Shown one piece after another: positions 21,531-31,654 of a DNA stretch of 64,000 nt (position 1 is its first letter; each line of letters opens with the position of its first letter). This DNA comes from Archivesica marissinica (lineage: Eukaryota; Mollusca; Bivalvia; Venerida; Vesicomyidae), in the NCBI GenBank assembly GCA_014843695.1, contig CM026394.1, positions 34,362,164-34,426,163 of the forward strand. The letters run 5' to 3'. The notes under the pieces are model-generated. The model was not told where the DNA came from and did not search any database. It saw only the letters and a program-made list of their open reading frames with translations. The position numbers and the translations under genes are program-made.

Positions 21531-21713
21531 GCAAAACCATTTGATTTATATTTTTAATAAAAAAAATAATACTTTTTTTTTTCAATTTGAGGTCTCCAGC
21601 GGATAACCCCTTTTATTTCCAGTTATGCACATATAATGTACAATATACATACAAGTGATATGGCTATATATATACAATCAATTGACATGAGTAGTTATCC
21701 ATTCACATATTTG

Positions 21714-21972
21714 AACCGTCTCCGAGGTCTAGTGGTTAAGGCGTCCGCCTACGGAGCGGGAGGTCGAAGGTTCGAATCTCGTCAGGGGTTCGTTCTGATA
21801 TGGCCGGTTGGTGAGCCGCCAGCTAGTTAAATAATGGTTACCGATTGCCTACCAGCCTGACGTCTGGCACACAAGCATAGGATTCGGGAAGTACTGATGT
21901 TCATAAAAAAGAGGTGTCTCATAAGTCAGAAATGACTGGCCCTTTAAATAGGGGTGACACTATAATAAACAA
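21714..21972 (+). mobile_element. SINE-E, tRNA-Arg(ACG)-like head
   Basis: Head with A box (GGTCTAGTGGTTAAGGCG), anticodon-like hairpin around CTACGGA and B box (AAGGTTCGAATCTCG). Body: GGCCGGTTGGTGAGCCGCC, GAGGTGTCTCATAAGTCAGA. A CTTTACTTTACTTTAC tail follows. Confidence 0.8.
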
Positions 21973-22074
21973 ACACTTTACTTTACTTTACTTTTATTTG
22001 ATGCAAGGTCATTTCTTTTACAGAATTATTTTGATAACTTGTCTATGTTATGCATATTCGCATTTTATGTGCAT

Positions 22075-22287
22075 ACAGTCAAACCTGTGTTAGTGGTCAC
22101 CTCCAAAACCAACCAAACACACAAACCAAAAAACACCCATTAAGCAGCCAACCTGTATTAAGCAGCCAGTTTCAAGATTCCAAATATGTTGTTTTAGTAT
22201 ACATTTGCCCTCTATTAAGCAGCCACCTGTGCTAAGCAGCCACTTTCTCTGACTGTTGGCTGGCTGCTTAACACAGGTTTGACTGTA
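22075..22287 (+). mobile_element. MITE, ACAGTCAAACCTGTGTTA ends, copy 2
   Basis: Near-perfect terminal inverted repeats ACAGTCAAACCTGTGTTA and TAACACAGGTTTGACTGT, flanked by TA, with internal ATTAAGCAGCCA repeats. Confidence 0.8.
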
Positions 22288-22403
22288 ATAGGTATTGTTT
22301 TGTCATGGAGAGTGGTGTAGAAATGGGGAATATATTGCTATACTTAGTAACGGCACACGCAGTATGTCTCGGAGCCGACTTGTTTTTCTTCTTCATTTTT
22401 CAG

Positions 22404-22505
22404 AAACAAAACCGGTTAATAGATTGTGACACGTGGGTAGCGACGAGAACGGACTATCCATTCATCTCCCCAATGAACTCCACGTGGGAATGGTACTTTG
22501 CTACA
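22404..22505 (+). CDS. Exon: DCDTW / EWYFAT segment
   Basis: Long polypyrimidine tract and TTTTTCAG acceptor, 102 nt (34 codons), donor ACA|GTAAGT, phase 0 at both ends. It encodes KQNRLIDCDTWVATRTDY and PFISPMNSTWEWYFAT. It is the counterpart of minus-strand exon 8782-8890. An in-frame ATG at 22305 runs through the acceptor region, but the matching intron position in the paralogue favours the splice. Confidence 0.72.
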
Positions 22506-23105
22506 GTAAGTTCACCTGTTTTGACCTATGTTGGCCTATCTTGACATATTTTGCTAGGTTGAGTTTAACGAAATCCACACACTTTAAGCACCCCCAATGC
22601 AGTTCATACCCCGATGGAAACTATAACCCGCGATTCATTCCTTAAGTATATCTATCTGCATAGCTTCTATATTAGTAGGTGATATTTTTTCGATTGATCT
22701 CATTTGGAAATTTTTTCAAATGGATCGAATTACAGATGATAAGAAATGCACGCGACAATTCAAATAAACTGATATTTGCAAAACCGACTATATTTAATTA
22801 ATTTTATGGATATTTATTTTCAAAATCACGAACGAATTTTGTAAAGGTGTGACTTTCTAATACCAAAACACTGGAATAAATGTTCAAATGAGTGATTTAT
22901 TTTACCCAGAAGAAACCCAACCATATATAGAGACTGTCAAGTATAAACTACAAGCGCGAGGTAAAAAAACCCGCAATCGGTCAACCCTATTGAAATTTCA
23001 CATTTTCTTGTGGCTCAAAGGTCAGTCTGTTGAAAACTACTGTCTTATGTGCCAACTATATTTTGGGGAAACATATAATGGCATTGTTTCTTATAATGGT
23101 GGCCT

Positions 23106-23258
23106 TAGCCTGCGTTCCAGTCTGTCGATTTTTCACTTTTTATCTTCTGGCAAATTGATATGATCAGAAACTCAATAGTGCCCAATTAATAGTCTCAGTG
23201 TTAAAATATATTTATTTGACTGACCAGGGAAAATATATCGATGCCTGTTCCCAGGCTA
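23106..23258 (-). mobile_element. MITE, TAGCCTGG family, copy 3 (inverted)
   Basis: Reverse complement of 3046-3196: starts TAGCCTGCGTTCCAGTCTG and ends GCCTGTTCCCAGGCTA. Confidence 0.75.
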
Positions 23259-23378
23259 GTGTGGCCTATGAAATTTTCAATAGCGGTGTCTGACCTACTA
23301 ACGTGTTTACTGATAGTGAAAACTAATGTCACCAATACCGGATGTGTTACTAATTTTAGACATTTATGCTATTTTTAG

Positions 23379-23453
23379 ACTCAATGGACCAAGCTAAACG
23401 CTGGACCGGAACCCGGAAATATACCTGTCCAAATGAGAATATCGTTTCCATCT
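23379..23453 (+). CDS. Exon: IPVQMRISF segment
   Basis: Acceptor TGCTATTTTTAG, 75 nt (25 codons), donor TCT|GTAAGT, phase 0 at both ends. It encodes TQWTKLNAGPEP and GNIPVQMRISFPS. It matches the VPVQAHVKGI part of exon 6138-6295. This gene has an extra intron that splits the region encoded by one exon on the minus strand. Confidence 0.7.
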
Positions 23454-23590
23454 GTAAGTATAAATTTACGGTGATGCTAGCATTAGAGAGCATGTCATGT
23501 AAAAAGTAAAGTGTGTGTTTATAATATTCCCCCCTCTCTTGGAAGGGCTAGTCACATGTGGCTTACGAGACACCTCATTGAACTTTGTTA

Positions 23591-23825
23591 GTTTATACAA
23601 ATTTATTTTAGCTCGATTGCGAAACAAGTTATTTCAACTTATATAAATCACTCTCGAGACCTCATTCCTGATGAAATCCATCGCCACGAGGGAGAGAGAA
23701 GAGGCAACGTGGAATTTAAATGCCTTGCCTAAGGGCACAATCGTAACGGCTCCAGTGGGGCTCGAACTCCGGACCTTTCGCACCTGAAGCGAACGCGCAT
23801 CCACTGCGCTATCACGACTTCCACG
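23591..23825 (-). mobile_element. SINE-A with target-site duplication
   Basis: TTGAACTTTGTT occurs at 23579 and at 23826. Between is a complete inverse SINE-A with head CGCACCTGAAGCGAACGCGC. Confidence 0.87.
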
Positions 23826-23873
23826 TTGAACTTTGTTGAAAATAGTATATATAGCGATTATTGTCTTATAAAA

Positions 23874-24060
23874 CTCGCACCGTATGTGAGATGGTACGGT
23901 GGTCTCCAGATCGGACAGGTGGGTTTTCGCCGGGTACTCCGGTTTCCTCCCACAGGAATGACCATATATACGCTTTCATCCGCGCAACGAGAGTGATTAA
24001 TATATTTTATGTTGTTAAAACTTGCTTCGCAATCGTTGTAAAATAAAAAAGTTTAAACTT
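23874..24060 (+). mobile_element. SINE-C, 5' truncated, with 12-bp target-site duplication
   Basis: TTGTCTTATAAA at 23861-23872 recurs at 24061-24072. The element starts inside the body (CGTATGTGAGATGGTACGG) and lacks the tRNA-like head, a normal result of incomplete reverse transcription. Confidence 0.87.
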
Positions 24061-24297
24061 TTGTCTTATAAATTTTAATATTATTAGGCGAGTTGGAGAA
24101 GAAATACAAGACAAGGCTCTGCCGATATCAGACAGTAACCTACTATGCAATTTATCCTATCTTCGAATAAAAAGGCTAGTTTTAGAGATGAAAGATTACC
24201 GAATAATCATGACCTGAAGTTTATTACACCATGCATGAACATATGATGTCATACACACAACGCTATGACGTCATGGCTATCGCTTCTCACCAAAGCG

Positions 24298-24530
24298 CTA
24301 CCACTGCGCTATCACGGCTTCCACTGCAGGCTTGTAAGGTGTAAGCTCATATCCATCGAGCCCCACTGGAGCCGTTACGATTGTGCCCTTAGGCAAGGCA
24401 TTTAAATTCCACGTTGCCTCTTCTCTCTCCCTCGTGGCGATGGATTCCATCAGGAATGAGGTCTCGAGAGTGATTAATATAAGTTGAAATAACTTGTTTC
24501 GCAATCGAGCTAAAATAAATTTGTATAAAA
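24298..24530 (+). mobile_element. SINE-A with inverted head fragment
   Basis: Body and tail (24355-24530) are in plus orientation, but the head fragment CCACTGCGCTATCACGGCTTCC (first 20 bases or so, 24300-24322) is in minus orientation. This resembles 5' inversion during target-primed reverse transcription. Confidence 0.68.
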
Positions 24531-24561
24531 TTATCACTACATATTCATCGATCTGTTACAG

Positions 24562-24685
24562 CTTTCGCGTAGTTACCAATACAATATCTACAACTTCAAG
24601 AAATCTAAACCAGACCTTCTCAAGTTTGACATTAGCGGTTGCTACCAGTTCGGACAGAGACGCAAATTTCAGTTCATGCTTAAAG
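24562..24685 (+). CDS. Exon: NIYNF / FDISGC segment
   Basis: Acceptor GATCTGTTACAG, 124 nt, donor TAAAG|GTAAGC, phase 0 in and phase 1 out. It encodes LSRSYQYNIYNFKKSKPD and LLKFDISGCYQF, then GQRRKFQFMLK. It matches the HIYNFFDFR part of exon 6138-6295. The basic tail leads into the mucin-like exon. Confidence 0.72.
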
Positions 24686-24754
24686 GTAAGCTATTAATTC
24701 ACTTGTTAACCGGATGTCTGATTAATGTGACTTTATGTTTTGGTTGTAAAACAA

Positions 24755-25203
24755 CAAATAAATTGCCTATGTAATACATAGTAAAAAGTAAAAACATACA
24801 GTCTGTTCATTTATATTTCCAATCTTTCATTTCTCTGATACCACATCCACTGTGAAGAGGTATTCAAATCCGCCTGAAACACACCAAGAATATTCCACAT
24901 TTTAAGTTTGAAATAGCCAGTGCTCACCTGTGAATGACGTCACTGTGTTTACACACTGTATTCCTCCGCCAAATAATACAGTATACCAACCTTCACCTTG
25001 CAATGGCCTGAATTCTTATACCGCATCTTTTCTGCACATCAACTAGTCTGAAGTCTTCTCAAGTCACACAATTTCTCAAAAAACACAAAAACTATACACT
25101 GTCTGTCATGAAAATGCATTTTTACCAAAAAGAAAAATTTACTATATTAGTTATTGGGACTACATTCGAGTGGACCGCATCTGCCTATTTACGTATATAT
25201 AAT
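24755..25203 (+). repeat. Dispersed intronic repeat, diverged copy
   Basis: About 450 bp (from ATTGCCTATGTAATACATAG through AACTATACACTGTCTGTCAT to TTATTGGGACTACATTCGAG) also occurs at about 33325-33790 and 44320-44940 inside copies A and B. A SINE-B follows it in all three places. Confidence 0.72.
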
Positions 25204-25204
25204 C

Positions 25205-25470
25205 ATTTACGTTTATTTACCGCTTGCCAATATGAACGACGGCTCCTGAAGATTAGTCATTTTGGATTTTGGTGGATAGTGCAAATAATACAGACAGAGA
25301 CAATTTCAGAGTCTCCTCTGGTTCTTTTATGTGCACGGTGTACAGCACGGACACGAGACCTCGGTTTAAAGTACCATCTGAAAGACTTGTACTATTATTA
25401 GGTTCAGACATGGGATCGAACGTGTGGTCCCTGGATTCGCAGTTCAGCGTGTTAACCACTGGACTACTAA
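25205..25470 (-). mobile_element. SINE-B, diverged
   Basis: Inverse copy with GTTTATTTACCGCTTGCC, CTCCTCTGGTTCTTTTATGT and a degenerate head ending CACTGGACTACTAACCCATC. Confidence 0.72.
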
Positions 25471-25597
25471 CCCATCTGTTCTAATTCACGAGATAATCGC
25501 ACAGCGAGCCAGATGTATCGATTGATATGATTTGTTCTTAAATGATTCTAAAAATAGCCAGCCAATAGCACATACCGTTACGTCCGTAGTGTGTGTG

Positions 25598-25883
25598 TCT
25601 TACATTTTATTTATCGTCGCTACCGGTTTCCCATATGAGCGACGCCTCCTGATGAGATTAGTCATTTTAGATTTTTAGAGGATAGTGCAATGATACAGAC
25701 AGAGACCCAATCCAGAGCCTCCTCTGGTTCTTTTACGTGCACAGTGTAAAGCACCGACACAAGACCTCGGTTTAAAGTCCCATCTGAAAGATCGTTAATT
25801 TTATTAGAGTCAGACGGGGGATCGAACCTGCGATCCCTGGATTACCAGTCCAGCGTGCTACCACTGGACTACATATCCGTCTC
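25598..25883 (-). mobile_element. SINE-B, full-length
   Basis: Inverse copy from TTACATTTTATTTATCGTCG to ACTGGACTACATATCCGTCT with intact head. Confidence 0.84.
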
Positions 25884-26032
25884 CCACAAAATGTAGCAGC
25901 TGAATAGTTTATGTGTGACTTTGAACCCCGAAACCAATAAACAAACAATTAATATATTTATAAGTATGTAATACAGATATAGTATGTTACAGAAATAAGA
26001 GAAATTGGCAGAATAAATATCGTAAAATGTCT

Positions 26033-26132
26033 CGTCTCTCTCCATCGTTGCAATGGATTCCATCAGGAATGAGGTCTTGAGAGTTGTAAGAACTTGTTTC
26101 GCAATCGAGCTAACATTAATTTGTATAAACTA
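26033..26132 (+). mobile_element. SINE-A, 5' truncated
   Basis: Only the 3' part: TGGATTCCATCAGGAATGAG to AATTTGTATAAACTAAG. It lies 40 bp upstream of the mucin-like exon. Confidence 0.75.
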
Positions 26133-26173
26133 AGTATTGTACATGTATTTATAATATCTCATCGTTTCATTAG

Positions 26174-26641
26174 ATGTCACACCGACTCCAGGCAGTAGTA
26201 CTCATAGCTCTAGTACAGTAGCAACGAGTATATACCCCACCACACCGACTCCAGGCAGTAGTACTCATAGCTCTAGTACAGTAGCAACGAGTATATACCC
26301 CACCACTCCAGGCAGTAGTACTCATAGCTCTAGTACAGTAGCAACGAGTATATACCCCACCACTCCAGGCAGTAGTACTCATAGCTCTAGTACAGTAGCA
26401 ACGAGTGTAAACCCCACCACACCGACTCCAGGCAGTAGTACTCATAGCTCTAGTACAGTAGCAACGAGTATATACCCCACCACACCGACTCCAGGCAGTA
26501 GTACTCATAGCTCTAGTACAGTAGCAACGAGTATATACCCCACCACACCGACTCCAGGCAGTAGTACTCATAGCTCTAGTACAGTAGCAACGAGTGTAAA
26601 CCCCACCACACCGACTCCAGGCAGTAGTACTCATAGCTCTA
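26174..26641 (+). CDS. Exon: mucin-like Ser/Thr/Pro tandem-repeat stalk
   Basis: Acceptor TCGTTTCATTAG, 468 nt, phase 1 in (G+AT = Asp) and phase 1 out. It encodes DV and then about 7.6 copies of a 21-residue unit, TPTPGSSTHSSSTVATSIYP then T; two units lack one TP pair and two end SVNPT. All length changes are multiples of 3, unlike the non-coding arrays nearby. About half the residues are Ser or Thr, so dense O-glycosylation is expected. The last unit is broken by TCTA|GTAACA, used here as donor; reading on instead reaches TAG at 26657. The donor is non-ideal, but it restores phase with 28760-28875. Confidence 0.75.
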
Positions 26642-26927
26642 GTAACAGTAGTGTTTAGAACATCTAAGTTATGATAATTTCGTTAAAAACAGACTACAAA
26701 GAAAACCAGTCAACCATCGTCCATACATTTTTAAGCCATATATTCTCAGATTTATCTTTAAAGGAAAAACGTCGACATACTATTTACCCTCCATTTAATC
26801 ACCATCAAACGAGAGACTTTGCTGGCCTTTTCTATTACCTCCCTTGTCAGAAAAGGTCCAATTTATCCCAAATTTGATACTGGTTCTTTTAGTTGGAATC
26901 CTTTGTTTTTACTGTTGTTTTCTAATA

Positions 26928-28412
26928 TACACACCTACATTATATACTAGAGGACATAGAAAACACACACCTACATTATATACTAGAGGACATAGAAAAC
27001 GCACACCTACATTATATACTAGAGGACATAGAAAACACACACCTACATTATATACTAGAGGACATAGAAAACGCACACCTACATTATATACTAGAGGACA
27101 TAGAAAACGCACACCTACATTATATACTAGAGGACATAGAAAACGCACACCTACATTATATACTAGAGGACATAGAAAACGCACACCTACATTATATACT
27201 AGAGGACATAGAAAACGCACACCTACATTATATACTAGAGGACATAGAAAACGCACACCTACATTATATACTAGAGGACATAGAAAACGCACACCTACAT
27301 TATATACTAGAGGACATAGAAAACGCACTACATTATATACTAGAGGACATAGAAAACGCACACCTACATTATATACTAGAGGACATAGAAAACGCACACC
27401 TACATTATATACTAGAGGACATAGAAAACGCACACCTACATTATATACTAGAGGACATAGAAAACGCACACCTACATTATACGAGGAATAGAAACACACC
27501 TACATATACTAGAGCATAGAAAACGCACACCTACATTATATACTAGAGGACATAGAAAACGCACACCTACATTATATACTAGAGGACATAGAAAACGCAC
27601 ACCTACATTATATACTAGAGGACATAGAAAACACACCTACATTATATACTAGAGGACATAGAAAACGCACACCTACATTATATACTAGAGGACATAGAAA
27701 ACGCACACCTACATTATATACTAGAGGACATAGAAAACGCACACCTACATTATATACTAGAGGACATAGAAAACGCACACCTACATTATATACTAGAGGA
27801 CATAGAAAACGCACACCTACATTATATACTAGAGGACATAGAAAACGCACACCTACATTATATACTAGAGGACATAGAAAACGCACACCTACATTATATA
27901 CTAGAGGACATAGAAAACGCACACCTACATTATATACTAGAGGACATAGAAAACGCACACCTACATTATATACTAGAGGACATAGAAAACGCACACCTAC
28001 ATTATATACTAGAGGACATAGAAAACGCACACCTACATTATATACTAGAGGACATAGAACGCACACCTACATATATACTAAGACATAAAAACGCACACCT
28101 ACATTATATACTAGAGGACATAGAAAACGCACACCTACATTATATACTAGAGGACATAGAAAACGCACACCTACATTATATACTAGAGGACATAGAAAAC
28201 GCACACCTACATTATATACTAGAGGACATAGAAAACGCACACCTACATTATATACTAGAGGACATAGAAAACGCACACCTACATTATATACTAGAGGACA
28301 TAGAAAACGCACACCTACATTATATACTAGAGGACATAGAAAACGCACACCTACATTATATACTAGAGGACATAGAAAACGCACACCTACATTATATACT
28401 AGAGGACATGGA
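26928..28412. repeat. 36-bp minisatellite, about 41 copies
   Basis: Unit CACACCTACATTATATACTA then GAGGACATAGAAAACG. It is nearly perfect apart from deletion-rich spots (27480-27520, 28055-28090). Open frames over it are artefacts. It fills the intron after the mucin-like exon. Confidence 0.95.
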
Positions 28413-28718
28413 AACGCGATCATACATTATATGATTATTATTACATGAAAACGAAATACGAAGGATTCCATCAAAGATATATCACATCTGTATTACAAAA
28501 CACAAACTGAACAACTAAAAATATTCCAAGGAAAGAGGTAACCATAATTATAAGCAAGTTGCTTTCTCCTCAATCCTACATGTATTTTCTTATTGTGATC
28601 ATTATACTATGTATATTCATTGAAATAAAATATTGTTTAAACTAAAAATATTCCAAAATGTTTAAAACTATGTATTTATATAGTTATTGTTTTTCATGTA
28701 AAAACACACTTATCCGAA

Positions 28719-28740
28719 GTGTGCGTTTTCTATGTCCTCT
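28719..28740 (-). repeat. Single inverted 36-bp-array fragment before a splice acceptor
   Basis: GTGTGCGTTTTCTATGTCCT plus CT is the exact reverse complement of 22 bases of the array unit at 26928-28412. It ends 19 bp before the first base of exon 28760-28875, where the branch point and pyrimidine tract should lie. Confidence 0.85.
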
Positions 28741-28759
28741 AATTGCTGTGTTGTTTCAG

Positions 28760-28875
28760 TACCGACAGACGTGAAGGCAAAGATTAGTACGAGTGTTGAG
28801 GTATTCAAGTATTACGTGCTGCTCTCCGTTATGACAGCCACGGGCGTGACGCCACTCAGAGTCGCAAATCTGCAG
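28760..28875 (+). CDS. Exon: ectodomain, VTPLRVANLQ segment
   Basis: Acceptor TGTGTTGTTTCAG, 116 nt, donor CTGCAG|GTATGA, phase 1 in and phase 0 out. It encodes PTDVKAKISTSVEVFKYY and VLLSVMTATGVTPLRVANLQ. It joins either copy of the 3' cassette in phase 0. Together with the next exon it has the alternation of strands and helices seen in SEA-like folds; this is only a resemblance. Confidence 0.72.
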
Positions 28876-29186
28876 GTATGACGTCATTATAATCACGTGA
28901 GATAAGCCGAACGGTGTTGCAAATAAGTAGGAAATAATTATTATTTCACGCGAGCTGAGCTATGGGAGATAACACAACATTTTGCCGTTAAATATCAGCC
29001 AAGGGAAATAACCAATTATGTGTAAACTAAATAGTTAGATAGGAATAGATCTCGCCCAAGCATTGTTTCCAAATCGTTAATTATTGCATAAATATTTTTT
29101 ATGTTGTATAATCCATTTTTGTTATATAGAGGGAAGATGTAATTTAAATTGTAACATACATACTTGTAAATTAACATTACTAAGCT

Positions 29187-29343
29187 TAGTTCATACACAT
29201 TTATTGTAGTTCGATTGCGAAACTAGTTCTTACAACTTATATTAATCACTCTCGAGACCTCATTCCTGCTGGAATCCATCGCCACAAGGGAGAGGGAAGA
29301 GGCAACTTGGAATTTAAATATCTTGCCTAAGGACACAATCGTA
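29187..29343 (-). mobile_element. SINE-A, head missing
   Basis: Inverse tail and body (CATACACATTTATTGTAGTT to CTTGCCTAAGGACACAATCG) without tRNA-like head. Confidence 0.75.
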
Positions 29344-29431
29344 ACATTAATTAATTTATGAACACCTAATGCAAACCAAGCAACCAGCTAACGCGACAGA
29401 GGACAAATGGTCAACCATATTTCATAATAGC

Positions 29432-29724
29432 AATGTGTTTTACGTTTATTTATCGTCGCTAACGATTGTCCATATGAGCCACGCCTCCTGAAGAGATTAG
29501 TCATTTTAGATTTTTGGAGGATAGTGCAATGATATAGACAGAGACCCATTCCAGAGTCTCCTCTGGTTCTTTTACGTTAACGGTGTACAGCACCGACACG
29601 AGACCTCGGTTTAACGTCCCATCTGAAAGACTGTTAATTTTATTAGTGTCAGACGGGGGGATCGAACCTGCGATCCCTGGATTACCAGTCCAACGTGTTA
29701 ACCACTGGACTACAGATCCGTCTG
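29432..29724 (-). mobile_element. SINE-B, full-length
   Basis: Inverse copy from TGTGTTTTACGTTTATTTAT to ACTGGACTACAGATCCGTCT. Confidence 0.84.
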
Positions 29725-29745
29725 TGTTCAATACGGACGCATTAG

Positions 29746-30132
29746 CAGGGCTCGACAAATCCACTCGTCCGCTCGTATTTACAAGTGACTTTTCGATCTG
29801 GACGAGTAGAAATTCCAAGTCGCTTGCCCAGTCGGACGAGTGAAAATTTCAGATAAATATCCAATACAAATCGAAGGAACAAAATAAAATAATATCCGTT
29901 TTACTTTCTTCGGAATGATTACCAGGCGTGATAATGGGAAATCACCGAGGATATTTTAATGTGTTTATGCTGCCATATAATTGCATTTATTAATAAATTA
30001 AAGTGCAATTCTGACGATTTTTAATTTTCCTAAAATACATGGGACGAGTGATAGTCCAATCTGGACGAGTGGAACAGTGGCATCACTCGCCCAGTAGGAC
30101 GAGTAAGAAATTAAAAAGTTGTCGAGGCCTGG
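29746..30132. mobile_element. Small DNA transposon with CAGGGCTCGACAA ends, GACGAGT-rich
   Basis: Imperfect terminal inverted repeats CAGGGCTCGACAAA and TTGTCGAGGCCTGG, with internal inverted GGACGAGT motifs. The CAGGG end recalls hAT elements, but an 8-bp duplication is not clear. It ends 14 bp before the start of duplicated segment A. Confidence 0.55.
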
Positions 30133-30385
30133 TTAGATTCATTGTTAAAGCCCCACTATGCATTTACTTAGAATGTGCTACAAATATATTGTAATGAGCG
30201 GATAATTAAATATTGTGATTATTGTCTTATATTTTCATTTTTCAACGATCAATTATTACGGTAAAAAGTAGAATTTTGAAAATGTGTCAACAAACGAACA
30301 AGCTTTTGTGAAATTACCATTTGTGAATTACCTCCCTTTATGGATATTTCTAAATAAAAATCACCAATAACTCTGTAAATATACG

Positions 30386-31330
30386 ATAGCTTACATGTAC
30401 TGTGATTTTAAAGTAAAGTAATAATACCGTTGGAATATTACACTACTGTAAGGTAAGGCAATATACGATAGCTTACAGGTACTGTGCTTTCAAAGTAAAG
30501 TAATAATACCGTTGGAATATTACACTACTGTAAGGTAAGGCAATATACGATATCTTACATGTACTGTGATTTCAAAGTAAAGTAATAATACCGTTGGAAT
30601 ATTACACTACTGTATAGGTAAGGCAATATACGATATACGATAGCTTACAGGTACTGTGCTTTCAAAGTAAAGTAATAATACCGTTGGAATATTACACTAC
30701 TGTAAGGTAAGGCAATATACGATATCTTACATGTACTGTGATTTCAAAGTAAAGTAATAATACCGTTGGAATATTACACTACTGTATAGGTAAGGCAATA
30801 TACGATATACGATAGCTTACAGGTACTGTGCTTTCAAAGTAAAGTAATAATACCGTTGGAATATTACACTACTGTATAGGTAAGGCAATATACGATAGCT
30901 TACAGGTACTGTGCTTTCAAAGTAAAGTAATAATACCGTTGGAATATTACACTACTGTATAGGTAAGGCAATATACGATAGCTTACATGTACTGTGCTTT
31001 CAAAGTAAAGTAATAATACCGTTGGAATATTACACTACTGTATAGGTAAGGCAATATACGATAGCTTACAGGTACTGTGCTTTCAAAGTAAAGTAATAAT
31101 ACCGTTGGAATATTACACTACTGTATAGGTAAGGCAATATACGATAGCTTACAGGTACTGTGCTTTCAAAGTAAAGTAATAATACCGTTGGAATATTACA
31201 CTACTGTATAGGTAAGGCAATATACGATAGCTTACAGGTACTGTGCTTTCAAAGTAAAGTAATAATACCGTTGGAATATTACACTACTGTATAGGTAAGG
31301 CAATATACGATAGCTTACGATACTGTGCTT
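30386..31330. repeat. 83-bp minisatellite, about 11 copies (copy A)
   Basis: Unit AAAGTAAAGTAATAATACCG, TTGGAATATTACACTACTGT, ATAGGTAAGGCAATATACGA, TAGCTTACAGGTACTGTGCTTTC. An inverted remnant (TTACTTTACTTTGAAAGCAC) at 31428-31450 closes the region. Confidence 0.92.
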
Positions 31331-31654
31331 TATTGATTATAGTTTAAAATATCTATAATGTAATACTGCTAGCAACCTGACTTACCTATAATGCAATAGT
31401 GTATCGAATGTTTGTTTACAACCGTTATTACTTTACTTTGAAAGCACAGTAGTTATGTAAATGATGGTTTACAAATGTTACCAGTAGAATAAATTTGCAT
31501 AGGAATTATACAGTCTACATCCGTTATGTCGAATTCCGTCGGACCGAACAAAATACTTCGACATAACCGAAGTTTGGCTTAACGAAATTCGATATGAACA
31601 GATCCAGTTATATAAAAAATGTCTCAAACACTCATACGGTTGCATATCATACAG

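Noticed and set aside
22305..22544. ATG-initiated frame with signal-peptide-like start (MGNILLYLVTAHAVCLG) running into exon 22404-22505
   Set aside because: The hydrophobic part is encoded by the polypyrimidine tract of a good acceptor, and the paralogous minus-strand gene has an intron at the same place. An alternative first exon is not excluded without RNA data.
26170..26634. Minus-strand frame of 154 codons opposite the mucin-like exon
   Set aside because: The plus strand has the splice sites and phases that join a gene; the minus frame is a shadow.
26844..28423. Open frames reading RGHRKRTPTLYT and VYNVGVRFLCPL repeats
   Set aside because: 36-bp intronic minisatellite open on both strands; the real exons on either side join in phase without it.
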